Source: Uliginosibacterium sp.
GTDB taxonomy: Bacteria > Pseudomonadota > Gammaproteobacteria > Burkholderiales > Rhodocyclaceae
Direction: 5' to 3'
Assembly: GCA_016718265.1 (NCBI GenBank)
Contig: JADKDZ010000003.1
Span: 268,001 to 332,000, forward strand
Length of the DNA stretch: 64,000 nucleotides
Below, piece by piece: positions 25,795 through 33,986 of the stretch (its first letter is position 1; each line of letters starts with the position of its first letter). Under the pieces are notes generated by a model. That model worked only from the letters and a program-made list of their open reading frames with translations. It had not been told where the DNA came from and did no database searches. Made by a program: the position numbers and the translations under genes.

Positions 25795-27110
25795 TGCGCA
25801 GCGTCTCCGGCGGTACCCCGCTGGGCCTGCCAGCGCGCGATGATGGCGCGCTTTTGCTCGTCACTGGCACTTGCCCAGCGCTCGGGATCACGTGGCGTAA
25901 AGCCTTCCGGGAGGATCAGGACATTGTTTGAGGCGGCGGGCGCGGAGTTAGCCCCTCCGACGGGATTTTTTCCCTCGCCGCGCTTGATTTCACTGATCTT
26001 TGTGCCCGGGCGCAGGTTCTGTGCGCCTTCCAGCACAATCTTGAGGTCGGCGTCCAGCCCCTTGACGACGGCTTTCTGCTCAAATATCCGGACGACTTCG
26101 ACCGGCTGAGCGCGCACGGTGGCGTCGTCCTGGACGACATAAACGAGGCGGCCGCTCGGGTTGTTGATCACCGCCTGGGCCGGCAGAACCACGGCCTTGT
26201 CGATCTGACCGGTGGCGAGCCTGACCCGGGCGTACTGCCCGGGCCAGGCTGCGCGGGCGGTGTTGTCCAGCCGTGCCTTGACGCTGATCGTGCCAGTGCT
26301 GCGGTCGACCGCACTTTCGATAAAGCTGACCTGGCCGTTCAGTTCGGTGGCGTTGCCCAGACTGACCGTAATCTTGACCGGTGCCGTGGCTTGCGCTGCC
26401 AGCAGCCCAGGGAGATCCCGCTCCGGGAGAGCAAAACTGACGCCAATGGGGTGCATTCTGGTGAGCTTGACCAATGCCGGCGACGTAGCTCCGGCGGTCA
26501 CCAGTGCGCCAGGGCGAGCATCGACACGCCCTGCGCGCCCGGCGAATGGTGCGGTGATGCGTGTGTAGGAGCGGGTCACCACCGTCTGTTCCAACACGGC
26601 TTTGCTTTGGGCAAGGGCCGACTCCGCGGTTTCCACTTTGCTCTTGAAGGTATCCAGCGCCGCGGGCGAGATGAAATTCCGCTGCGCGAGATCCTGATTG
26701 CGCGCCAGATCACGCCGCGCGATGCTCAGCGCCGTTTCTGCACCGGCGACCGCGGCTTCGGCCTTGCGGACATTTGCGGCATCTTCACGCGCGTCCAGCG
26801 TGAACAGCACTTGCCCTTGGCGGACCTCGCTGCCTTCGGTGACGAGTACGTCCTGAATGGTTCCGTTTCGCTGCGCGCGGAGCTCAACTTCATCCAGTGC
26901 GACGATGCTGCCCTGTACTTCCAGAATGATCGGCACGGTTTCAAGGTGTGTGCGCATGGTCTGCACGGCTTGAGGCCGGTTACCTGACGCGGATTTGCTG
27001 CCTGTCGGGGCACTGCTCGACGCAGGTTTTCCATCGCCAGGCGGCGTCTTGCCGCATGCAAAGAGCGCTAAGACGATCGAAGCCAGAAGGAGGGTGAGAC
27101 GGGAGTGCAT
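25791..27110 (-). CDS. RND efflux periplasmic adaptor (membrane fusion) lipoprotein
   Basis: The adaptor links the RND pump to an outer membrane channel. The 439-residue protein has a lipoprotein signal with lipobox LFAC. A lipoyl half (QGSIVALDEVELRAQ), a coiled-coil hairpin (about residues 105-170), a second lipoyl half and beta-barrel (VSFALPERDLPGLL) and a membrane-proximal domain follow. An unusual C-terminal extension of about 60 residues continues past the family core. Its promoter region faces recA and contains a LexA box 133 bases upstream of this start. Confidence 0.92.
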   Translation of the reverse strand: MHSRLTLLLASIVLALFACGKTPPGDGKPASSSAPTGSKSASGNRPQAVQTMRTHLETVPIILEVQGSIVALDEVELRAQRNGTIQDVLVTEGSEVRQGQVLFTLDAREDAANVRKAEAAVAGAETALSIARRDLARNQDLAQRNFISPAALDTFKSKVETAESALAQSKAVLEQTVVTRSYTRITAPFAGRAGRVDARPGALVTAGATSPALVKLTRMHPIGVSFALPERDLPGLLAAQATAPVKITVSLGNATELNGQVSFIESAVDRSTGTISVKARLDNTARAAWPGQYARVRLATGQIDKAVVLPAQAVINNPSGRLVYVVQDDATVRAQPVEVVRIFEQKAVVKGLDADLKIVLEGAQNLRPGTKISEIKRGEGKNPVGGANSAPAASNNVLILPEGFTPRDPERWASASDEQKRAIIARWQAQRGTAGDAAQ

Positions 27111-27242
27111 GGTTCATCCTTCGCCCGGACCTTATCCATCCGTGCGCCAGAGGGGGCGTTGTGTGCAGGTTGCCATGATGCGCGAATCAATCCGCTCCGC
27201 CAAGGCGCGATGCGGCTCAGTATGTAAGCAGAAATCCGAATA

Positions 27243-27258
27243 CTGTATATAATTACAG
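27243..27258. promoter_or_regulatory. LexA (SOS) box between the efflux operon and recA
   Basis: CTGTATATAATTACAG fits the CTGT-N8-ACAG consensus of gamma- and betaproteobacterial LexA exactly. It is 114 bases upstream of recA, the classic LexA target, and 133 bases upstream of the divergent efflux adaptor gene. The match is seen directly; control of recA is well established for this family, control of the pump is a guess. Confidence 0.85.
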
Positions 27259-27311
27259 CTATCCGGCGGGTTCGAGGGGCGCGGCCCGGCCGGGTGGGCG
27301 TGAAGTCATGG

Positions 27312-27345
27312 TTGCGCGTTGGCACAGCAAGCTCTGTGCCATAAT
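27312..27345 (+). promoter_or_regulatory. Probable recA-proximal promoter with inverted repeat
   Basis: A -10-like CATAAT (27340-27345) lies 27 bases before the recA start, with TTGGCA (27319-27324, spacer 15) or TTGCGC (27312-27317) as possible -35. A perfect inverted repeat, GGCACAG and CTGTGCC with a 6-base spacer (27321-27340), fills the spacer. It could be a regulator site or only a stem in DNA. The LexA box is about 60 bases further upstream, so this may be a second promoter. Confidence 0.45.
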
Positions 27346-27371
27346 GTTTTTAACTATCCCGAGAGGTGAGT

Positions 27372-28388
27372 ATGGACGACAACAAGGCCAAGGCGCTGCA
27401 GGCAGCGCTGGCGCAAATCGAGAAGCAGTTTGGCAAGGGCGCCGTGATGCGCATGGGCGACCGTGAGGTCGAAGCCATCGAATCGGTATCGACGGGGTCG
27501 CTGGGGCTCGATATTGCGCTGGGAATTGGCGGCTTGCCGCGGGGGCGGGTTGTCGAGATTTATGGCCCGGAGTCCTCGGGCAAGACGACACTCACCTTGC
27601 AGGTGATTGCCGAGATGCAGAAGCTGGGCGGCACGGCCGCCTTCGTCGATGCCGAGCATGCGCTGGACGTGGGTTATGCGCAGAAACTGGGTGTCAACGT
27701 GGCAGATCTGTTGATTTCGCAACCGGATACCGGGGAACAGGCGCTAGAGATCGCGGATATGCTGGTGCGCTCGGGTGGTGTGGATGTGCTGGTGATCGAC
27801 TCGGTTGCCGCGCTGACCCCTCGCGCCGAAATCGAAGGCGAGATGGGGGATCAGCTCCCAGGCTTGCAAGCCCGCCTCATGTCACAGGCCTTGCGCAAGC
27901 TTACGGCGAACATCAAGCGTACGAACACGCTAGTGATTTTTATCAACCAGATCCGCATGAAGATCGGCGTGATGTTCGGCAGCCCTGAGACCACGACGGG
28001 GGGGAATGCCCTCAAGTTCTACGCGTCGGTACGTCTGGATATTCGGCGGACCGGGACGATCAAGAAGGGCGACGAAGTGATTGGCTCCGAGACCAAGGTG
28101 AAAGTGGTCAAAAACAAGGTGTCGCCACCCTTCAAGGAAGCACACTTCGATATCCTGTATGGAGAAGGGATTTCGCGCGAGGGCGAAATCGTCGATATGG
28201 GCGTGGAGCAGAAATTCATCGACAAGAGTGGTGCCTGGTATGCCTATAACGGCGAGAAAATCGGCCAGGGCAAAGACAACGCGCGCGAGTATCTGCGTGC
28301 TAACCCAGAAATTTCGCGCGAGATCGAGAACAAGATCCGCGCGGCGGTAGGCGTGATTGCAGTGGCGACAGCCGCGAGCGCAGACTGA
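27372..28388 (+). CDS. recA: Recombinase RecA
   Basis: RecA forms filaments on single-stranded DNA, drives homologous recombination and triggers LexA self-cleavage. The 338-residue protein is of normal length. Walker A GPESSGKTTL, Walker B VDVLVIDSVAALTP and the DNA-binding loops with GDQLPGLQARLMSQALRKL are intact. The ATG at 27372 follows GAGAGGTGAG and gives the standard MDDNKAKAL start. recX follows by 12 bases. Confidence 0.98.
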   Translation: MDDNKAKALQAALAQIEKQFGKGAVMRMGDREVEAIESVSTGSLGLDIALGIGGLPRGRVVEIYGPESSGKTTLTLQVIAEMQKLGGTAAFVDAEHALDVGYAQKLGVNVADLLISQPDTGEQALEIADMLVRSGGVDVLVIDSVAALTPRAEIEGEMGDQLPGLQARLMSQALRKLTANIKRTNTLVIFINQIRMKIGVMFGSPETTTGGNALKFYASVRLDIRRTGTIKKGDEVIGSETKVKVVKNKVSPPFKEAHFDILYGEGISREGEIVDMGVEQKFIDKSGAWYAYNGEKIGQGKDNAREYLRANPEISREIENKIRAAVGVIAVATAASAD

Positions 28389-28400
28389 ACGGGGTGCGTT

Positions 28401-28868
28401 TTGGAGCGCGAGCTCAACACGCGGGCGCTACGCTTGCTGGCAACACGTGAGCATTCTCGCGCCGAATTGCGTGCCAAGCTGGCGGGCGAGGCGGCGGCGG
28501 AGGTTCTGGAGGCGGTCCTGGACCGCCTCGTGGCACTCGGATTTCAGTCAGACCAGCGTTTCGCCGAGTCTTATGTGCGGACAAAAGCGGCGCGCCTCGG
28601 CGAGAGCCGATTGCGGTATGAGCTTGCGCGACGGGGCGTCGCGGAGGATATTATTGAAGGGGTGCTGTCGCACTTGAGCTCCGTGGATGGGGCCGGCGAC
28701 GAATTCACGAGGGCGAGGGAAGTTTGGAGCAAGAAATTTGGAGAAGTGCCGCAGGACCCTCGTTCATGGGCGAAGCAGGCCCGGTTTCTGCAGTCGCGTG
28801 GCTTTTCCAGCACCGTGATCCGGCAGCTGTTGAAAGACGTATCCGATGAGCCTGCTGCGGGTTGGTAG
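28401..28868 (+). CDS. recX: RecA regulatory protein RecX
   Basis: RecX limits RecA filament growth. The 155-residue helical protein has the family pattern ALRLLATREHSRAELRAKL near the N-terminus and later LGFQSDQRFAESYVRTKAAR and GESRLRYELARRGV repeats. It starts with TTG, and its 3' end overlaps lptB by 23 bases in another frame, an unusually long overlap that ties RecX synthesis to an LPS transport gene. Confidence 0.93.
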   Translation: MERELNTRALRLLATREHSRAELRAKLAGEAAAEVLEAVLDRLVALGFQSDQRFAESYVRTKAARLGESRLRYELARRGVAEDIIEGVLSHLSSVDGAGDEFTRAREVWSKKFGEVPQDPRSWAKQARFLQSRGFSSTVIRQLLKDVSDEPAAGW

Positions 28869-29568
28869 TCTTCGCAAGCGCTACAAGGCGCGTACAGTTG
28901 TCCACGACGTCTCGTTCCAGGTCGGCAGCGGTGAAGTGGTGGGCCTGCTGGGGCCGAATGGTGCAGGAAAGACAACGTGCTTTTACATGATCGTTGGTCT
29001 GGTTCGCGCTGACGGCGGGAGTATCCACCTGGACGGAACGGCGCTGACCCACCTGCCGATGCACCGGCGTGCGCGGCTGGGACTGTCGTACCTGCCGCAG
29101 GAAAATTCGGTGTTTCGCAAGCTGACGGTCGCCGAAAACATCATGGCTGTTCTGGAGTTGCAGAAGCTCGACAAGAAAGGGCGTGAGCAACGGCTGGATG
29201 CCTTGCTTGATGAGCTTAACATTGCGCATCTGCGCGATGCGTCTGCGCAGTCATTGTCCGGCGGTGAGCGCAGGCGTGTTGAGATTGCGCGGGCTTTGGC
29301 GACCGAGCCAAGGTTGATTCTGCTGGATGAACCTTTTGCGGGGGTTGATCCGATTGCCGTACTGGATATCCAGAAAATCATCAATTTTCTCAAGGCGCGC
29401 GGGATTGGCGTTCTGATCACCGACCACAATGTGCGTGAAACGCTGGGGATCTGTGACCATGCATACATCATCAATCTTGGCGAGGTGCTCGCGGGTGGGA
29501 CGCCGGACGATATCGTGCGGAATGACCAGGTGCGTCAAGTCTATCTTGGCGAGCATTTCCGCCTGTAA
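28846..29568 (+). CDS. lptB: LPS export ABC transporter ATPase LptB
   Basis: LptB powers extraction of lipopolysaccharide from the inner membrane with LptFGC. The 240-residue protein has Walker A GPNGAGKTT, the Q-loop in LPQENSVF, signature LSGGERRRVEIARAL, Walker B LILLDEPFAGVD and the H-loop in LITDHNV, all as in LptB. It is normally preceded by kdsC-lptC-lptA; here recX stands in that place, but rpoN-hpf-ptsN follow as usual. Confidence 0.95.
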   Translation: MSLLRVGSLRKRYKARTVVHDVSFQVGSGEVVGLLGPNGAGKTTCFYMIVGLVRADGGSIHLDGTALTHLPMHRRARLGLSYLPQENSVFRKLTVAENIMAVLELQKLDKKGREQRLDALLDELNIAHLRDASAQSLSGGERRRVEIARALATEPRLILLDEPFAGVDPIAVLDIQKIINFLKARGIGVLITDHNVRETLGICDHAYIINLGEVLAGGTPDDIVRNDQVRQVYLGEHFRL

Positions 29569-29586
29569 GGCACACGGACGATACGC

Positions 29587-31086
29587 ATGAAGCCAATGCT
29601 GCAACTCAGGATGTCTCAACAACTGGCGCTTACGCCTCAGTTGCAGCAATCCATCCGTCTGCTTCAGCTTTCGACGCTGGAGCTGAATCAAGAGATTGAG
29701 CGCATCCTGCTTGAAAACCCGATGCTGGAGCAGGATATCAACGAGGAGGAGGCCGCTTCGCCGGCCCCGGTCGAGCTGGCATCCGTTGCAGAGTCGCCGC
29801 CCCGGGATGAGCCCCTCACCGAACATAGCGGGGAAGAGGAATTCGAGCCGCGAGGTGTCGAGGAGATGCCCGATACGATCGGGGAGGCGTACGACACCGT
29901 CTCCAGTGACGATATCGGCGATGCGTCCGAGGCGGGGGACTGGCGTAGCGAAGGCAAGAGTCGCAATAACGATGACGATGAGAGCGATTTCCAGGAGTTC
30001 CAGGCGGCTGCGACCTCCCTGCGTGATCACCTGACCGCGCAAGTTGCGCTGATGCCACTCAGCGATCGTGATCGAGCACTCGTCATGTTCATGATTGAGG
30101 CCCTGGAAAGCGATGGCTATCTGGAGCAGGAGTTGGAGGAGCTCTTGCCCTTGATCCCGGCCGAGTGGGACGTTGGCGCCGATGAGCTGTTGATCGCCCT
30201 GCATCATGTGCAGAATTTTGACCCCGTCGGAGTGGGCGCGCGAAACCTGCAGGAGTGCCTGAGCCTGCAATTGCGCGCTTTGCCGCCAACGCCTGCACGT
30301 CTTCTGGCGCAAGCGATAGTTGATGAAAACCTTGAGTTGCTGGCCGCGCGGGATTTCGTCAAGCTCAAACGACGGCTTTCGTGCAATGACGATTCACTGC
30401 GGCAGGCACAGGAACTCGTGTGCAGTCTGAACCCTCGTCCAGGGGCTCAATACGCAGTGGTGGATACGCGTTACATTGTTCCCGATGTAGTCGTGAAGAA
30501 GCATCGTGGTGTGTGGACGGTCAGTCTGAACCCTGAAGCCATGCCGAAGCTCAGGATTCACCGCGTCTATGCCGATATTCTTCAACAGAACCGGGGATTG
30601 AGTGGCGCTTTGTCGGGGCAGCTTCAGGAAGCCAAATGGCTCATCAAGAACGTGCAGCAGCGCTTCGACACGATTCTGCGTGTTTCGCAAGCCATCGTTG
30701 AGCAGCAGCGCCATTTCTTTGATCATGGTGAGGTGGCGATGCGTCCCCTTACCCTGCGGGAGATCGCTGAAGAACTGGAGCTGCACGAGTCGACGGTATC
30801 GCGTGTAACGACGCAGAAATATATGGCGACGCCCAGGGGCGTCTTTGAACTCAAGTATTTTTTCGGCAGTCATGTCTCTACCGATACAGGCGGTGCCTGT
30901 TCGGCAACTGCGATTCGCGCGCTGATTCGCCAGTTGGTCGCGGCAGAGGACAGGCGCAAGCCTTTGTCTGATGCCAGGATTGCCGAATTGTTAGGCCAGC
31001 AGGGTATCGTTGTGGCCCGTCGGACCATCGCGAAATACCGGGAGTCACTCAATATTCTGCCGGTCAGTCAGCGCAAATCGATCTAA
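29587..31086 (+). CDS. rpoN: RNA polymerase sigma-54 factor
   Basis: RpoN directs transcription from -24/-12 promoters with the help of AAA+ activators. The 499-residue protein has the Gln/Leu-rich region I (MSQQLALTPQLQQSIRLLQL), an acidic region II (about residues 45-140), a core-binding domain, a helix-turn-helix and the RpoN box ARRTIAKYRE near the C-terminus. It follows lptB by 18 bases and precedes hpf. Confidence 0.97.
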   Translation: MKPMLQLRMSQQLALTPQLQQSIRLLQLSTLELNQEIERILLENPMLEQDINEEEAASPAPVELASVAESPPRDEPLTEHSGEEEFEPRGVEEMPDTIGEAYDTVSSDDIGDASEAGDWRSEGKSRNNDDDESDFQEFQAAATSLRDHLTAQVALMPLSDRDRALVMFMIEALESDGYLEQELEELLPLIPAEWDVGADELLIALHHVQNFDPVGVGARNLQECLSLQLRALPPTPARLLAQAIVDENLELLAARDFVKLKRRLSCNDDSLRQAQELVCSLNPRPGAQYAVVDTRYIVPDVVVKKHRGVWTVSLNPEAMPKLRIHRVYADILQQNRGLSGALSGQLQEAKWLIKNVQQRFDTILRVSQAIVEQQRHFFDHGEVAMRPLTLREIAEELELHESTVSRVTTQKYMATPRGVFELKYFFGSHVSTDTGGACSATAIRALIRQLVAAEDRRKPLSDARIAELLGQQGIVVARRTIAKYRESLNILPVSQRKSI

Positions 31087-31104
31087 TAAAGAGAGGAGCA
31101 GTAT

Positions 31105-31434
31105 ATGAATCTCAATATCACCGGCCATCATCTGGAAGTGACGCCCGCTTTGAGGGAGTACGTTACGACCAAGCTTGATCGAGTGGTTCGCCATTTCGAT
31201 CATGTGACGGCAACGCATGTCATCCTCTCCGTCCAGAAGCTCAAGCAGAAGGCTGAGGTAACTGTTCACGTGAGGGGAAAAGACATTTTCGTTGAGAGCG
31301 AAGGCGATGACCTGTACGCCGCCATCGACAGCATGACCGACAAGCTGGATCGCCAGGTGCTCAAGCACAAGGAGAAAGCTAACGATCATGGTCATGATTC
31401 GATGCGCCGTCAGGATGTCGAAAGCGCGAGCTGA
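31105..31434 (+). CDS. hpf: Ribosome hibernation promoting factor
   Basis: HPF binds the 30S decoding region and promotes inactive ribosome dimers in stationary phase. The 109-residue protein has the normal ITGHHLEVTPALREYV start and the VHVRGKDIFVESEGDDLYAAID segment. It follows rpoN by 18 bases with AGAGGAG before the ATG, a standard arrangement in proteobacteria. Confidence 0.95.
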   Translation: MNLNITGHHLEVTPALREYVTTKLDRVVRHFDHVTATHVILSVQKLKQKAEVTVHVRGKDIFVESEGDDLYAAIDSMTDKLDRQVLKHKEKANDHGHDSMRRQDVESAS

Positions 31435-31486
31435 GCTTGCCGGGCTAGCGCAGAGATTAAATGCAGCGCCGAGAGGTCGCTGAGCA

Positions 31487-31492
31487 TATAAT
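31487..31492 (+). promoter_or_regulatory. Possible -10 element before ptsN
   Basis: TATAAT lies 93 bases before the ptsN start in the 150-base gap after hpf. No convincing -35 is visible at the right distance, so a separate ptsN promoter is only suggested. Confidence 0.3.
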
Positions 31493-31539
31493 CCGAGCCG
31501 AACCTGGATACATATCCGGATGAATGCGAACCACAAACT

Positions 31540-31574
31540 GGCCACAACAGCGGTTTCTTGCTGCCGTTGTGGCC
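31540..31574 (+). promoter_or_regulatory. Hairpin in the ptsN leader
   Basis: GGCCACAAC (31540-31548) and GTTGTGGCC (31566-31574) form a perfect 9-base stem with a 17-base loop. The right arm ends 10 bases before the ptsN ATG, where a ribosome binding site should be, and no clear one is present. The stem may therefore control initiation of ptsN. Confidence 0.45.
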
Positions 31575-31584
31575 TTGGTGTTGT

Positions 31585-32070
31585 ATGAACCTCATTTCTC
31601 AGATTCTTCCCGTCGAGCGTGTCTTGGTTGACATGCCAGTGTCGGTTCAAGGCGATTTGTTTGATCGCGTTGGAGATGTTTTCGCGCGTGAGTTGGGGCT
31701 GGCAAAGAAACACGTGGTATCTGCCCTGACGCAACGCGAAAAGCTGGGTTCCACCGGGCTGGGGCAAGGCGTAGCCATCCCCCATGGCCGAATCAAGGGA
31801 CTCAAGCAGGCCGAGGGAGTGTTCGTCCGTACCCAAACCCCGATAGAGTTTGGCGCGCCGGACGGTGCACCGGTGAGCATGGTGTTCGTGATGCTCGTGC
31901 CAGAGCAGGCCAATGAGTCACATCTGCGCCTGCTCTCCGAGTTGGCGCAAGTCTTTAGTGACCGTGGCTTCCGAGACCGGCTGGGCGACGCGAGTGACGC
32001 CGTGGAGGCCTGGTCCTTGTTTGATTCATGGAACCCGAATGCGGCGAACGAGCGTAGCGCAGCTGTTTGA
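31585..32070 (+). CDS. ptsN: PTS nitrogen-regulatory EIIA(Ntr), PtsN
   Basis: PtsN is the terminal phosphate acceptor of the nitrogen-related phosphotransferase relay and regulates potassium uptake and other functions through its phosphorylation state. The 161-residue protein has the phosphorylated histidine in GVAIPHGRI (His67). I chose the ATG at 31585 because MNLISQILPVERV matches the family start; 31558 would begin inside the leader hairpin. It overlaps hprK by 32 bases. Confidence 0.94.
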   Translation: MNLISQILPVERVLVDMPVSVQGDLFDRVGDVFARELGLAKKHVVSALTQREKLGSTGLGQGVAIPHGRIKGLKQAEGVFVRTQTPIEFGAPDGAPVSMVFVMLVPEQANESHLRLLSELAQVFSDRGFRDRLGDASDAVEAWSLFDSWNPNAANERSAAV

Positions 32071-32989
32071 AGCTAATCGGACCCTGCTGCAGCTCAGGCA
32101 TGCCGCCGGGAGGCTCGATACCTACCTGGTAGCGGCTGATAGCAGGGTTTGGGCCGCAGATCTTGTCGGCCACCTCAATCTGATTCACCCGAATCGTTTG
32201 CAGATCATCGGTGAAGCGGAGTTGGACTGGGCCCGCAATCAGTCACATGAACGCTTGAACCGCTACCTCAGCGATATTCTTGGTGCAGTGCCGCCGGGCG
32301 TCATCGTGGCGGATGACTGCGAAATCCCTGATGTGTTACGACGTGCCTGCGACGAGGCGGGCGTGCCGGTTATGGCGTCCCCGCTGGAATCCGCGCGGGT
32401 CATTGACGTCTTGCGTGGTTACTTGGCACGTAAGCTCGCTGAGCGTGTTTCGCTTCACGGGGTATTTGTCGACGTACTGGGTATTGGTGTCTTGATCACT
32501 GGCGATTCGGGGGCCGGTAAATCAGAGCTGGCGCTGGAGTTGATCAGTCGTGGCCACGGGTTGGTCGCGGATGATGTTGTCGAGATTTCGCGCGTTGCCT
32601 CCAGTGTGCTGGAAGGGCGGTGCCCGGAGATGCTCAAGGACTATCTGGAGGTCAGGGGACTGGGCATCCTGAATATCCGTACCATTTTTGGCGAAACGGC
32701 TTGCCGGCGGAAAATGAAGCTGAAGTTGATTGCGCACTTGCAGCGGCGCAATCCAGGCCCCGAGGACACCCTGCGCCTGCCTCTGGATGACGAAGAGACC
32801 CAGGATGTACTGGGAGTAGGCGTACGCCGCGTGGTGCTACCTGTCGCAGCGGGCCGCAACCTGTCGGTGCTGCTGGAGGCTGCGGTCAGGAATACGATTC
32901 TCAAGCTGCGAGGTATCGATTCCACGCAGGAGTTCGTCAATCGCCAACGAGACCTGCTTGACCGTGAGGAAGATCCTTACGATCGTTGA
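32039..32989 (+). CDS. hprK: HPr kinase/phosphorylase
   Basis: HprK phosphorylates and dephosphorylates HPr at Ser46. The 316-residue protein has the P-loop GDSGAGKS (155-162) and the HprK signature region EVRGLGILNIRTIFG. HPr in this window keeps Ser46, so the pair should be functional. The start at 32039 lies inside the end of ptsN and gives normal length; longer frames would add unrelated residues. It ends 9 bases from a convergent gene. Confidence 0.95.
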   Translation: MRRTSVAQLFEANRTLLQLRHAAGRLDTYLVAADSRVWAADLVGHLNLIHPNRLQIIGEAELDWARNQSHERLNRYLSDILGAVPPGVIVADDCEIPDVLRRACDEAGVPVMASPLESARVIDVLRGYLARKLAERVSLHGVFVDVLGIGVLITGDSGAGKSELALELISRGHGLVADDVVEISRVASSVLEGRCPEMLKDYLEVRGLGILNIRTIFGETACRRKMKLKLIAHLQRRNPGPEDTLRLPLDDEETQDVLGVGVRRVVLPVAAGRNLSVLLEAAVRNTILKLRGIDSTQEFVNRQRDLLDREEDPYDR

Positions 32990-32998
32990 AGTGGGGGC

Positions 32999-33937
32999 CT
33001 ATCGCTGGCCAACGTCGAAGAAGACGACTTCCGCGCCCAGCTCTAGTGGCGAGTAGCCGAAGCCAATTCGGCCCCTTGGGGGCAGGTCTGCTTCACTACG
33101 GCGGAGCACCACTTCAGTCCCCGTTTCATCAACCAAGTAGGTCCCGTTGGTGCTCGTGTCAATCAATACGAAGCGACTTTGCCGCCACTCGACACGGGCG
33201 TGATGGCGCGAAGCACGCTTGTCTGATATGACGAGATCATTGCCGTCTTCACGGCCGGCCAGCAGCACTGGCCGCAAATCGCTGACGACGAAATTGTGGT
33301 TCTCATGCCGCAACATCAGTGAAGTGGTCGACGAAGCGGCGACCGGTGCCAGCATAGGCTGGGGCGCGCTCATCGCTTCGGGGTCAGCAATGTTTCCAAG
33401 CAGCGCAATGGATGTTGCCGTGGGGGAAAAGGCTTCTCTCAGCGGCGGCAAAGTGGTGCCTTGCTTGAATTGATAGAGCGGCAAATCGTAACCGGCAACG
33501 GTGGGAATTGCTTCCTGGTCCAGGTGCGGCTGCAAGCTGTCGGGCAGCGCTGATAAGGCTTCGGTCGTAATCAACACCTGATTATCCGGCGTGCCTTTGG
33601 CAATCGCCTTGACCAGATCAATCTCCGCAGGCGACGCATTTCCCTCAACAGCGTGCACCGCGATCCGCACCGACAGACTGACGCCTGAGACTGGCGGGAG
33701 CTGTGCGACTCGCGTACGCATGTCAAATGCGGCCAATACGGCGTTCTCGCAGCGATCAAAATGCGCAACGATGCGCGGCCCATCCGTTGCAACCGTGCTG
33801 CCCTGATGACTTTCGATCGACCGTTCGGCCCGGTTGCGGCAGCGTTCAACGGCACGCTTGGTCTCGTCCGCACCAATCTTGTCGAGCAACTTGTCACCCG
33901 TTACTTCCGCGACGAGAAAACTACGTGTTTCGCTCAT
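32999..33937 (-). CDS. Nucleotide-cyclase-like domain plus FHA domain protein
   Basis: The 312-residue product starts with a region like a class III adenylate/guanylate cyclase domain (VAEVTGDKLLDKIGADE, then SVRIAVHAVEGNAS), but the metal-binding aspartates and catalytic residues of active cyclases are not clear, so it may be a degenerate sensor. After a linker, residues about 210-290 form a forkhead-associated domain (LLAGREDGNDLVISDKRASR then STNGTYLVD), which binds phosphothreonine. This suggests a link to Ser/Thr kinase signalling. An ATG at 33949 is an alternative start; no ribosome site decides. Confidence 0.75.
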   Translation of the reverse strand: MSETRSFLVAEVTGDKLLDKIGADETKRAVERCRNRAERSIESHQGSTVATDGPRIVAHFDRCENAVLAAFDMRTRVAQLPPVSGVSLSVRIAVHAVEGNASPAEIDLVKAIAKGTPDNQVLITTEALSALPDSLQPHLDQEAIPTVAGYDLPLYQFKQGTTLPPLREAFSPTATSIALLGNIADPEAMSAPQPMLAPVAASSTTSLMLRHENHNFVVSDLRPVLLAGREDGNDLVISDKRASRHHARVEWRQSRFVLIDTSTNGTYLVDETGTEVVLRRSEADLPPRGRIGFGYSPLELGAEVVFFDVGQR

Positions 33938-33986
33938 GATCGGACTCATTGTCGTATGCTGGATCTGGATCTCTATGATATCGGTT

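Noticed and set aside
27319..27345. Possible sigma-54 promoter (TTGGCAC) before recA
   Set aside because: The -12 GC element is not at the required distance; a sigma-70 reading fits better.
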